Assembly: GCA_964526785.1 (NCBI GenBank)
Contig: CAZGMJ010000002.1
Location: forward strand, 62,001 to 126,000
Length of the DNA stretch: 64,000 nucleotides
Direction: 5' to 3'
DNA from: CAZGMJ01 sp964526785
Lineage (GTDB): Bacteria > Planctomycetota > Phycisphaerae > Sedimentisphaerales > Anaerobacaceae
Shown here: piece by piece, positions 8,901-17,021 of the stretch
How positions within the stretch are numbered: the first letter of the stretch is position 1
How the letters are laid out: every line of letters starts with the position of its first letter
The notes under the pieces: generated by a model
What the model was told of the DNA's origin: nothing
The model's input: only the letters and a program-made list of their open reading frames with translations
Databases searched by the model: none
Made by a program: the position numbers and the translations under genes

Positions 8901-10856
8901 ATGAACACCACGATCTTCGGCAATGCCAGAGGGAACTACGGCGACTACGTCTACCCCGAAGGGGGAGGTATCTCCGTGGATTGGGGAACGGATGTTACCG
9001 TGTCCAACTGCATTATCTGGGGTAACAGCCCCAAGCAGATAGCAGAAGAAAGCTATTTCACCATCACTTACAGCGACGTGCAGGGCGGAATTCAGGACGC
9101 CGAGGCTGAGGGCATCATAAGCATGCCGCCAATGCTGACGGGAGACGGTCATTTGCGTGCGGGTTCGCCCTGTATCGACGTCGGTGATCCTTCGCCTCGG
9201 TACAGAGGAACTGATATCGACGGTGAATTTCGCGTCTATGACCGCAGGATAGACCTCGGCGCCGACGAGTTTTCCGACGGCGACGACGACGGGATGCCCG
9301 ACTGGTATGAAAAGACGTACTTCGATCCGAATGGGCTGGCTGGTGATCCGCAACAAGACCCGGATGGAGACGGCCACGTCAATCTGGATGAGTACGAACT
9401 GTACGCAAGCGATCCCACCGCAGCGGGCAGAACGCTCTACGTCGACAGTGCGAGTCCTGATGACAGCAACGACGGCCTGTCCTGGCAAGCCGCCAAGAAG
9501 ACAATCTCGGCTGCGATTGCTGAAACGGACAACGGAGACCGTGTCGTTATCGCTGCCGGATACTACCGGGAAGATGTCTCGCCTGCAGGTCGCCAGATTG
9601 TCATCCAGAGTCGGGATCCGTACTCGCCGCTGACTGCGGCATCGACAATTATCGGCGGAATGGTGAGTTTCCAGCGTGGTGAACTGGAGGGCTGTTCGCT
9701 GAAGGGGTTGACCGTTTCGAATCCAAACGGATCGGGACTTGTGTGCAGGGCGTCGAGTCCGACGATCAGCGATTGCGTGATACTGGCTAATCGATCACAC
9801 TCGTCTTCCATGGGCGGCGGACTGACCTGTATGGGGGCGTCTCCCGCGTTATCCAGATGCATCATCAATGGCAACATCGGATACTATCGCGGCGGAGCGA
9901 TACACGCAACCAATTCCGTGTTGAACGCAACCAATTGCGTCATGGCCGGCAATATGGGGCGTTATTCAGGCGATCACGGCAGTGGCATTTATCTTGCGGA
10001 CTCGGACCTCAAACTGCATCAATGCACTGTTGCGGACAGCCACTATCCGGATGGCTACTCCACTTATGGTTCAGCCATTCACTGCGAAAGAAGCGATCTG
10101 GAAGTCCACAACTGCATCCTGTGGAATCTGATGGACAGACAGATAAACAGCGATGACATCTCAACTGTACAGGTGGACTATAGCAATGTTATGGGGGGTT
10201 CGCAGGCAATCTCCGCCGACTGGGCGGGTTCCGGCAACATCACCGTGGACCCGTGCTTCGTCGATCCGGGCCGATGGACACGACCTCCGAATTACAGTGA
10301 CAGTTACTGGGTGGACGGCGACTATCATCTTCGCAGTGCCGGTTGGCGATGGACACCTTATCTGAGTCATGGCAGCCATTGGGTATGGGACGGTATGACG
10401 AGCTATTGCATCGATGCGGGCAATCCGGGCATGGCGCTCGGTGCCGAAGCAGTGTCCGTGCCTCACGATCCTAACGGTACATGGGGTCGAAACGTGCGGG
10501 TGAACATGGGTGCCTATGGCGGTACAGCCGAGGCGAGCATGGCGCCTCCCGGGACCTGCCTGCTCGGCGATCTGAACAATGATGGCAAAGTCCACTACGA
10601 CGACTTGGGCAGGCTCATGAGATCAGTGCGCACTTACGTCCAGGGGATGCCCACAGACCTCGATCATAACAGCCGCATCGACAAGAAGGACATCAGCCTG
10701 TTGATGCGGGATTGGCTCAAGCGAACCCCCTGGTACGGTCTTGTATCGCCATTTGCCAGAACAAGGCAGGACAACGCTTCTACTGAACCACCCCAGGGCG
10801 ACGATTCCGATCAGACTGCTATTGGCGGGGGCATTGGCGGGGGAACGGTCCGCTGA
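5907..10856 (+). CDS. Giant exported right-handed beta-helix protein with BACON-like, EF-hand-like and dockerin-like modules
   Basis: 1649 residues; the start at 5907 follows a GAGAGG site. A Sec signal peptide (about residues 1-20) is followed by a pectate-lyase-type helix opening DDDGPADFNNIQAAVDAA. Residues about 447-548 look like a BACON/Ig-like sandwich, about 549-1110 are NosD-like parallel beta-helix repeats, and about 1121-1170 are Asp-rich calcium loops (SDGDDDGMPDWYE, DPDGDGHVNLDEYE). A second helix starts at about 1175 (TLYVDSASPDDSNDGLSW), and a dockerin-like pair closes the protein (GDLNNDGKVHYDDLGRLM, DLDHNSRIDKKDISLLM). No catalytic triad was identified. The architecture suggests a polysaccharide-binding or adhesive surface protein; lyase activity is possible but unproven. 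Confidence 0.85.
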   Translation: MMRKKSIASVIVLGLVLPCWGATITVDDDGPADFNNIQAAVDAAQPSDTVLVADGVYTGEGNRDIRYNGKAITVKSANGPASCVIDCEDQYQAFYFSQSESSAAVLEGFTITGGNQSYGGAIRCGNNASPTINNCIMKENYSGYAGGALYCENNAGPLLSGCRLIDNHGHYGGAVYCGSYSSPVFVDCIIQGNSAEWRGGALYCENSSFCTMDRCTIEGNSAQNDGGAVSTSSDCSLTVSNCSIQNNLAGDEGGALYLYRCAATITNTVFSGNRAEDRAGAVYSYYGPVILVNCTFVANEAGYRGGGVYCRYDPPPIIANCIFVNNTEHAVYRSYSNDYPIVTHCLFHANPQGDYFDDLYYESHTGSVQINSLPNASNNLSGDPFFAFSHDYHITADSLCIDRGTNNPPAELPQTDKDGNPRRLGGSPAAFETVDIGAYEYNYDAPSIAVSAQDMEFIREPNGTEPADQILHIRNCGGGQLNWQLSEDCDWLSVDPNAGSAHIQPGQSTVRVDTADLPRGIYRCDLTVADPNAVNSPRNVRVTLRIKGRLHVPADYATISLAVEDAMDGETIEVQAGTYPERVELDKSLLLVGVGQPVIDVNDIGGDAVRIVADDCTLDGFELISGNMGLDVRSMGNVIRNNTILANRNGVRLYNDSSLNLLANNVIADCEETGLHIRYSANNTLRDNHISGCAVNFHIEANSLEQYTQDIDISNTVDEKPIYYVVGMDDVFIGEQSNAGCVVAVDCTDIIIEGIEVSGNAYGVLFAYTQYSVVEDAVISDNSVAGVRLHHSPYNGISNNTISGNDWGVLLDASAETFMRGNVLAQNSYGVNCTGTEEDYVQDIDTSNVINSKPVYYLVDAVEAVVDANSGAACVFAVNCRDLTISDLELSGNGSGITLVNTTHSVIDNVICKRNNTAGIYLFHAEHNTVNQSALTENPVGLQIEYSNHTTCNANTVYANDQGINLRYSNANILQCIVRGNAPQGGIYVYGYDRTVMIMNTTIFGNARGNYGDYVYPEGGGISVDWGTDVTVSNCIIWGNSPKQIAEESYFTITYSDVQGGIQDAEAEGIISMPPMLTGDGHLRAGSPCIDVGDPSPRYRGTDIDGEFRVYDRRIDLGADEFSDGDDDGMPDWYEKTYFDPNGLAGDPQQDPDGDGHVNLDEYELYASDPTAAGRTLYVDSASPDDSNDGLSWQAAKKTISAAIAETDNGDRVVIAAGYYREDVSPAGRQIVIQSRDPYSPLTAASTIIGGMVSFQRGELEGCSLKGLTVSNPNGSGLVCRASSPTISDCVILANRSHSSSMGGGLTCMGASPALSRCIINGNIGYYRGGAIHATNSVLNATNCVMAGNMGRYSGDHGSGIYLADSDLKLHQCTVADSHYPDGYSTYGSAIHCERSDLEVHNCILWNLMDRQINSDDISTVQVDYSNVMGGSQAISADWAGSGNITVDPCFVDPGRWTRPPNYSDSYWVDGDYHLRSAGWRWTPYLSHGSHWVWDGMTSYCIDAGNPGMALGAEAVSVPHDPNGTWGRNVRVNMGAYGGTAEASMAPPGTCLLGDLNNDGKVHYDDLGRLMRSVRTYVQGMPTDLDHNSRIDKKDISLLMRDWLKRTPWYGLVSPFARTRQDNASTEPPQGDDSDQTAIGGGIGGGTVR
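8024..8745 (+). repeat. Tandem internal duplication inside the beta-helix protein
   Basis: Two units of about 107 codons each, beginning at about 8024 (YTQDIDISNTVDEKPIYYVV) and about 8424 (YVQDIDTSNVINSKPVYYLV), align through the following beta-helix coils (GCVVAVDCTDIIIEGIEVSG against ACVFAVNCRDLTISDLELSG). About half of the residues match by eye. They represent duplicated groups of NosD-like coils separated by a short linker, not a DNA-level repeat of recent origin. Confidence 0.6.
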
Positions 10857-11130
10857 CCCTTTCTGAGAGTCGTATGCGTACATATCCCTGATTGCCGGTT
10901 CGGTGTGCGAATGGGGGTGCGCTTCGACTACGCCGGCACCGGCAAACCTTGACATCACCTCGTATACGGCGATAATTGGGCGAAACACAAGGGATGGCCG
11001 GTTCGCATCGAGAGCCGATTCCTGAAATCTCTGGCAAAAGCTTATTCGTCGGCCGTAGGGTCGGCAGGCTTTCGAGCGGAAGAGCGGTCATCATTAACCC
11101 ACTGATACGCCCATTAAGGGGAAGACAACC

Positions 11131-12456
11131 ATGTTGCAGCATTCAACGAACATTTCTTTTCGATTCCCGTGCATTCTGTCAGTCCTTTTGGCGGCCCTGG
11201 CGGTCTGCGTGGATGGCGAGACTGCTTTTGCAGCCGGCAGCGAATTGAACGAACCGCCCGAAGGCTTCGTTGCGTTATTCAACGGAAAGAACCTGCACGG
11301 TTGGAAAGGTCTGGTAGGCAATCCCAAGAGTCGGGCGAAGTCAAGCAAGGAGCAGATGGCTGAGGCGCAGGCCAAGGCCGACGCCGATATGCGCGAGCAC
11401 TGGAAAGTGGAAGACGGCGTACTATGCTTCGATGGGAAGGGGCACAGTCTGTGCACGGTGCAGGATTATGTCGATTTCGAGCTATGGGTGGACTGGAAGA
11501 TCGAAGAGGGGGGCGACAGCGGGATTTATCTGCGAGGTTTCCCGCAGGTGCAGATCTGGGATACGGCCAGGACAAATGCCGGCGCTCAGGTCGGCTCAGG
11601 AGGGCTTTATAATAACAAGAAGCACCCCAGCAAGCCGCTCAAGGTTGCAGATAATCCTGTTGGCGAGTGGAATACGTTTTACATCATCATGGTCGATGAG
11701 GTTGTGACGGTCTACCTCAATGGCGAACTCGTGGTGGATAAAGTCGTTATGGAGAATTACTGGGAGCGCGACAAGCCGATCTATCGCAAGGGGCAGATCG
11801 AACTGCAATCCCATGGCAGCAAACTCTACTTCCGCAACGTTTTTCTCCGTGAAATACTGACTGAGGAAGAGCTGGCCGACGGCTTCCGGCCCTTGTTCAA
11901 CGGCATGGATCATGCGGGCTGGACGGGTAACACCAACGGGTATGTTGTGCAGGACGGCAGAATCATCTGCGATCCCGAACGCGGCGGTGGCAATCTATAT
12001 ACCACCGAGCAGTTCGGCGATTTCATATTCCGCTTCGCTTTCAAGCTAACGCCCGGCGCGAACAACGGCTTAGGTATTCGCACGCCCGCGACAGGCAATG
12101 CGGCATACGAAGGCATGGAGATACAGATCCTCGACGACGGCCATGAGAAGTACGCGGGATGGCTGAAGGACTATCAGCACCACGGTTCCATTTACGGTGT
12201 TGTTCCCGCCGAGACCGGACATCTGAATCCGACGGGCCAGTGGAATTACGAGGAGATCAAGGCCAACGGCGACCAGATTACCGTTAAACTCAATGGCAAG
12301 ACAATCGTCGACGCCGACATCTGGAAAGCGAGTACGCCGCAGACGGTAGATGGCAGAGACCATGCCGGTCTCAAACGGGACAAGGGGCACATCGCGTTCT
12401 GCGGACACGGCGACTATCTGGAATTCCGCGATATGCGAATCAAGGAACTCGATTGA
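11131..12456 (+). CDS. Exported protein with two DUF1080 (3-keto-disaccharide hydrolase) domains
   Basis: 441 residues after an AAGGGGA ribosome site. A Sec signal peptide (to about residue 35, AAG) precedes two DUF1080 jelly-roll domains. The first begins GFVALFNGKNLHGWKG and contains DSGIYLRGFPQVQIWD; the second begins GFRPLFNGMDHAGWTG and contains NNGLGIRTPATGNAAYEGME and IQILDDGH. DUF1080 proteins of the concanavalin-like fold have been shown in other bacteria to cleave 3-keto-glycosides after oxidation of the sugar. The Gfo/Idh/MocA gene starts 39 bases downstream on the same strand, so an oxidation-then-cleavage pair is likely. Most family members have one domain, so the doubled form may bind and cleave, or accept longer substrates. 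Confidence 0.9.
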   Translation: MLQHSTNISFRFPCILSVLLAALAVCVDGETAFAAGSELNEPPEGFVALFNGKNLHGWKGLVGNPKSRAKSSKEQMAEAQAKADADMREHWKVEDGVLCFDGKGHSLCTVQDYVDFELWVDWKIEEGGDSGIYLRGFPQVQIWDTARTNAGAQVGSGGLYNNKKHPSKPLKVADNPVGEWNTFYIIMVDEVVTVYLNGELVVDKVVMENYWERDKPIYRKGQIELQSHGSKLYFRNVFLREILTEEELADGFRPLFNGMDHAGWTGNTNGYVVQDGRIICDPERGGGNLYTTEQFGDFIFRFAFKLTPGANNGLGIRTPATGNAAYEGMEIQILDDGHEKYAGWLKDYQHHGSIYGVVPAETGHLNPTGQWNYEEIKANGDQITVKLNGKTIVDADIWKASTPQTVDGRDHAGLKRDKGHIAFCGHGDYLEFRDMRIKELD

Positions 12457-12495
12457 CAACTCTCTTCGGGCACACATGAAAGGACGGAGATTAGT

Positions 12496-13773
12496 ATGGC
12501 CAGCACACCAACCAAACTGACACGACGACGGTTTCTTCGAAACAGCGCAGGATTGGCGAGCGCGGCATTGACCCTGCCGACCGTCGTACCCGCTTCCGTG
12601 TTCGGAGCAGATGCCCCAAGCGAACGGATTGCGATGGGCTGCGTCGGAGTCGGTGGCCAGGGAAGCGGCAACATGCGCGGCTTCAGTGGCAAGAAGAACT
12701 GTCAGATTGTGGCGGTTTGTGATGTCGATACTGGACACAGAAAACGGGCGGCTGACAGAATGGGCCTTGATCCGAAGTCCTGTTACAACGATTATCGCGA
12801 GTTGTTGGCCCGCACCGATGTGGACGCTGTTTCTGTAGGCACGCCGGACCATTGGCATGTGCCCGTATCGGTTGCGGCGGTGCGCTCCGGCCGGGATGTG
12901 TACTGCGAGAAACCCCTTACGCTGACAATAGGCGAGGGGCGGGTCTTGGCTGATGAGGCCAAACGGTATGGCCGCATCGTTCAGACCGGTTCGCAGCAAC
13001 GATCGTCGAATAACTTCCGCAAGGCCTGTGAATTGGTTCGCAACGGCCGGATCGGACAGCTCAAGACTGTAGAGGTCGGCATCCCGGGCAACAACAAAAG
13101 GTGTGAGCCGACGTGGGAGCCCGAGCCTGTGCCCGCAGAACTCGACTACGATATGTGGCTTGGTCCGGCCCCGTGGGAACCTTACCATCATCAGCGATGT
13201 CACTACCAGTTCCGCTTTGTGCTCGAATACTCCGGCGGCCAGGTTACGAACTGGGGAGCTCATCATCTGGATATCGCTCAGTGGGGGATGGGTACCGACG
13301 ATACCGGACCGGTCGAACTGATCGGCAAAGGCGAGTTTCCCAAGACAGGATTGTTCACGACTGCTACGAAGGTGTATTTCGAAGGCAAGTATGCGAACGG
13401 CGTCAGGCTGATCTGCAAGACCGGCGGTTCGCACACTCGCTTTGAAGGAACCGAAGGCTGGATACAAGTCTCTCGCGGTGGCATGAAATGCGAGCCCGAG
13501 TCGCTGAAAGACAGCAATATATTGCCCGATGAAGAGCATCTGTACGAAAGTCGCGATCACAAGCAGAACTTCCTCGATTGCATCAAGAGCAGACAACAGC
13601 CCATTTGCAACGCTGAAATCGGACACCGTTCGAGCAGCCTCTGCCATCTCGGCAATATCGCCATGCTGCTAAAACGTCCCTTGCGCTGGGATCCGGTCAA
13701 CGAGCAGTTTATCGACGATTCCGAAGCGAATCGTATGCTGTGGCGGCCCAGACGCGCGCCTTGGAGGCTGTAG
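12496..13773 (+). CDS. Tat-exported Gfo/Idh/MocA family oxidoreductase
   Basis: 425 residues; start supported by AAGGACGGAG upstream. Residues 9-15 (TRRRFLR) plus the following hydrophobic stretch and a cleavage region near VFGADA make a twin-arginine signal, consistent with export of a folded, NAD(P)-loaded enzyme. The Rossmann domain shows GCVGVGGQGSG at residues 48-58 and the family EKP motif at 138-140 (YCEKPLTL). The C-terminal domain has TNWGAHHLDIAQWGMG. Family members oxidise or reduce sugar hydroxyls. Placed directly after the DUF1080 gene, it may generate or reduce 3-keto sugars in the periplasm. The actual substrate cannot be read from sequence. Confidence 0.92.
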   Translation: MASTPTKLTRRRFLRNSAGLASAALTLPTVVPASVFGADAPSERIAMGCVGVGGQGSGNMRGFSGKKNCQIVAVCDVDTGHRKRAADRMGLDPKSCYNDYRELLARTDVDAVSVGTPDHWHVPVSVAAVRSGRDVYCEKPLTLTIGEGRVLADEAKRYGRIVQTGSQQRSSNNFRKACELVRNGRIGQLKTVEVGIPGNNKRCEPTWEPEPVPAELDYDMWLGPAPWEPYHHQRCHYQFRFVLEYSGGQVTNWGAHHLDIAQWGMGTDDTGPVELIGKGEFPKTGLFTTATKVYFEGKYANGVRLICKTGGSHTRFEGTEGWIQVSRGGMKCEPESLKDSNILPDEEHLYESRDHKQNFLDCIKSRQQPICNAEIGHRSSSLCHLGNIAMLLKRPLRWDPVNEQFIDDSEANRMLWRPRRAPWRL

Positions 13774-13865
13774 AGATTCGGTGCAGCGGATAATCCAACA
13801 CAATATGCATGTCAGCGGGCAAACCCATGATCTCCTTTTGCAGGGCGACAGGATGAGGAGCGAAT

Positions 13866-14768
13866 ATGCGAGGTAGCAGAACCAAAGCGTTCTTGTCCAT
13901 CGTTGCGACTCTGGTCTCCGCCTTTCTGGCTATGATCTACTGGCTTGCACCCGCCGGGCCCGACAGCCATCCTCTCCACGTCCTTCTTATCGACTGCATT
14001 CCGGATTCTATCGTTGTTCTGGTCGCGATTCCTATTGTCTATTGGCTGTTCTATCGTCGTGGCCTGACGAATATGGGTGATTGTCCGCTCTTTGTTGGAC
14101 GTGATGAAGTTGCATCCCTCCATCATCGATCTGGCCATGCTCGCCCGTCCGGCCAGTTGGGGGCGCATAGACCCACGCGACGCCTAACCGGCGACAATGA
14201 ACGGGACGTTCTGATAGTCGTCGATGCGCAGCGCGACTGTCTCGCTGCCGCGCCACGTGGTGGCGGTCCTTCCGAGATAATCGAACCGCTGAACGTTGCC
14301 CTTCGCGTGGCCGAGTCCAGGCATATGCTTGTGATCTTCACCAAGCATTGCCATCCCCCGCAGCAGTGCTCTGTCAATCCGGGACACCGTTGTACCATGA
14401 ACGCGCCGGGCGGTGAATTGTCGCCGGATCTCTATATTCCCGCGGGCAGTGTCCTGTTCGAGTGTGGTGCCGACCCGGACGCCCTCGCCTCTTCGGCGCT
14501 CGACAATCCCGCCGTCGATCTGCTTGTCTCCAATCCGAGGGTACGGACTGTTTATGTTGCAGGTGTGGCGCTCGAACACTGCGTCCGAGCCACATGTGCG
14601 AGCCTGCTCGAACGGGGCAAGAAAACCATCGCCCTCGAGAACGCGATCATTGCTGCAGGTGATGACGCCGAGCGAGTCGGGAGCGTGTGGACTGACTTGA
14701 TCGAGAGAGGCCTTATCCGAGAAGAAGCGCTCGCAAATCTTGCCAGGGACAGTGAATCGAATACATAG
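13866..14768 (+). CDS. Membrane-anchored nicotinamidase/isochorismatase-like protein with altered active site
   Basis: 300 residues; ATG preceded by TGAGGAG. Two predicted membrane helices (about 8-28 and 45-65) are followed by a linker and a cysteine-hydrolase domain from about residue 113. The nucleophile Cys is kept (GVALEHCVRAT, C239), as is the first Asp (VVDAQRDC, D120). The usual catalytic Lys of the K-G motif appears to be replaced by Cys (VLFECG, C200), and the metal-site motif D-x-H-x5-H becomes HCHPPQQCS with only the middle His aligned. It may be a different hydrolase, a metal-free variant or a non-enzymatic relative. It lies in the same-strand run after the oxidoreductase, 92 bases downstream. 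Confidence 0.78.
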   Translation: MRGSRTKAFLSIVATLVSAFLAMIYWLAPAGPDSHPLHVLLIDCIPDSIVVLVAIPIVYWLFYRRGLTNMGDCPLFVGRDEVASLHHRSGHARPSGQLGAHRPTRRLTGDNERDVLIVVDAQRDCLAAAPRGGGPSEIIEPLNVALRVAESRHMLVIFTKHCHPPQQCSVNPGHRCTMNAPGGELSPDLYIPAGSVLFECGADPDALASSALDNPAVDLLVSNPRVRTVYVAGVALEHCVRATCASLLERGKKTIALENAIIAAGDDAERVGSVWTDLIERGLIREEALANLARDSESNT

Positions 14769-14819
14769 ATATTAAGGTGTCCATTTCTCCGGCCCATTCT
14801 TCGACAGGAGTCGACGCGC

Positions 14820-16925
14820 ATGAAGTATCTGCATCAACTGACCGTTACCGCATCGCAACAGATCGTCCAGGATTGGCTTGCATCCGTTCTGTCATTGGTC
14901 GTGGTGATCGCAGGCGCAAACCAACTCCACGCCGAACCGCCTCGTCTTGATAGACTCCGCATTCTTGCCGGCGATTACCCCAGTGCTTTCTTCTTTCGCC
15001 AGTGCGAGGGCATGGCCGCCGGGCGGCGCGTCTCCTACCCGCAGTGGGAGCGATCCTTCGATCGCCTTATGGGCATCATCGGCAAGACGCTCGACGAAGA
15101 AGTTCTCGGCCGTGAAAGTCGGAATCCGCAATTTTTCACTCGTTTCAAGCAACGTTATCCCGACCAACTCGTTCTTCTGCACTTCAACGGCAATGCGCGC
15201 GATCCCCGTTGGCACTCCGACAGGTTTTTCGCCGGCCACTGGCTCTACTATAACGGAGCCAGAATTCTCGCCGACGTCCCCGCCGAATCCGGCTACACCG
15301 ACATCAGGGTCGATGACCCTCGCCTGTTCCGCGTCAATATGGGTCGGTACCGCGGCAGTAATGAAGATATTGGCCTTTGTGAACTCGATGCCACCGGCAG
15401 ACCAAAATGGCACGAGTCCGAGCAGGTTCAACTCGTCTCCGTAGACGTAAGAAACAAAACCATCCGTGTCCGTCGCGGCTGCTATGGAACAAAGCCACGC
15501 GCCTTCAGGCGCGGCAAGAGCTACGCAGCCGCCCATATGACCGAGGGGCCGTGGGGTGCGAGGAATAACATCATGTGGTTCTATAACTACTCCACGCATT
15601 GTCCCCTTGATGGTGACGGATATTCCTGCTCCGACATCCTCGCGGACCACCTCGCAGAGCTTTTCGCCGCCGACAGGAAGCTCGCTGCCTTCGACGGTCT
15701 CGAATTCGACGTCCTCAAGCACCGTTGCGGCCACTCCTCCAGAATCCGATCCGCGGATTGCGACGCCGATGGCAAACCCGACAACGGCATTATCAACGGC
15801 CTCAATACCTACGGTATCGGCGTCGTCGAATTCTGCCGTAAGTTACGCAATCACTTGGGCGACGACCGGCTGATACTCGCCGATGGAATGGCCGAGCACA
15901 ATCAGCGTGCATTCGGTATCCTCAACGGTATAGAGAGCGAAGGTTGGCCGCACCTCCGCGACCATGAAATCACCGATTGGTCGGGTGGTTTGAACCGGCA
16001 CTTCTTCTGGGATCGCAATGCCCGGCACCCCAGGTTCACCTACATCAATCATAAATTCAAGGAACCTACCGACAAGCCCGGCGTCGTTGCCACCAGTAAC
16101 GTCCCGTACAGTACGCATCGGCTTGTCTTCGCCGCCGCAGTCTTCACTGATTCCGCTCTGTGCTACAGTTACGCGCCGCCAAGTGATCCCGACGGACTCT
16201 TCGGCGTATGGGACGAATTTCGCATGGGCACAGCCAACAAGCTCGGTTGGCTCGGCAAGCCACTTGGTGCCGCCGTGCGCCTCGCGGCTCGCGAACCCGA
16301 CCTGCTCGAAGGTGCCGGCGTTTCGGTCACCAGCCGTCTTGCATCGCGTTTTTCCGGTAAGAACGTCGAGTTCTACGGCAGAGCTGGTGCGATGGAGATT
16401 CGTGCCGCTGACCCTAATGCGTCGCAGACGGCCTTCATGCTCTCCGACATCCCATGCAATGGCCCCGATCTGTTTATTAGGATTACTGCCCGCGCCGACT
16501 CTATGCGGGGCTATCCCGCTGAGATCGCACGACTCGCCCATGTCGGGATTGCCGGCAGACCCGCCCGGCGATTCATGACCTTCCTCAACGAGCACAACTT
16601 CGACTCGACCTTCTATTTCTCCGGCCTTACCGAAGAAACCGTCGATCTCGAATTCACGATCGAGTCCGGCGAACCTGTCTTGATACACTCGATCACCGCC
16701 CACGCGCACCCCGACGCCGTCTATCGCCGGTTTCAGCACGGCCTGGTCCTTGCCAACCCTGGGCCCACTCCGTACACATTTGACCTCGCCGAACTCTTCC
16801 CGAACGGGAACTTTTGTCGTATACAGGGCACCAATACGCAGGACCCAACCACTAATAACGGCTTGCCCGTCGGCGACGAGATTTCACTCGGTGCCAAAGA
16901 CGCCATATTTCTCGCAGACGGATAG
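14820..16925 (+). CDS. Exported protein, putative glycoside hydrolase of unrecognised family
   Basis: 701 residues; AGGAGTCGACGCGC precedes the ATG. An N-terminal signal peptide with a long n-region ends near QLHA/EPP. The middle part reads like a TIM-barrel glycosidase: LAAFDGLEFDVLKH resembles the strand-end Asp pair of such barrels, followed by LILADGMAEHNQ and GILNGIESEGWPHL. About the last 130 residues (MEIRAADPNASQTA, FTIESGEPVLIHSITAHAHP) look like a beta-sandwich appendage. I do not recognise the family. It is 51 bases after the nicotinamidase-like gene and is probably co-transcribed. Its neighbours are carbohydrate-related, which supports but does not prove a glycosidase role. Confidence 0.65.
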   Translation: MKYLHQLTVTASQQIVQDWLASVLSLVVVIAGANQLHAEPPRLDRLRILAGDYPSAFFFRQCEGMAAGRRVSYPQWERSFDRLMGIIGKTLDEEVLGRESRNPQFFTRFKQRYPDQLVLLHFNGNARDPRWHSDRFFAGHWLYYNGARILADVPAESGYTDIRVDDPRLFRVNMGRYRGSNEDIGLCELDATGRPKWHESEQVQLVSVDVRNKTIRVRRGCYGTKPRAFRRGKSYAAAHMTEGPWGARNNIMWFYNYSTHCPLDGDGYSCSDILADHLAELFAADRKLAAFDGLEFDVLKHRCGHSSRIRSADCDADGKPDNGIINGLNTYGIGVVEFCRKLRNHLGDDRLILADGMAEHNQRAFGILNGIESEGWPHLRDHEITDWSGGLNRHFFWDRNARHPRFTYINHKFKEPTDKPGVVATSNVPYSTHRLVFAAAVFTDSALCYSYAPPSDPDGLFGVWDEFRMGTANKLGWLGKPLGAAVRLAAREPDLLEGAGVSVTSRLASRFSGKNVEFYGRAGAMEIRAADPNASQTAFMLSDIPCNGPDLFIRITARADSMRGYPAEIARLAHVGIAGRPARRFMTFLNEHNFDSTFYFSGLTEETVDLEFTIESGEPVLIHSITAHAHPDAVYRRFQHGLVLANPGPTPYTFDLAELFPNGNFCRIQGTNTQDPTTNNGLPVGDEISLGAKDAIFLADG

Positions 16926-17021
16926 GTACCGGTGCTTACGCACTCTGAGCAGAAGCAGTGCGCTGAATTGCATCAGTTGCGTCCTGTGTGTATCTTCACA
17001 ACGTAGATCCTTTGCGCTGCC

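Noticed and set aside
12070..13647. A 525-codon minus-strand open frame
   Set aside because: It is the reverse strand of the DUF1080 and Gfo/Idh/MocA genes, whose products are unambiguous.
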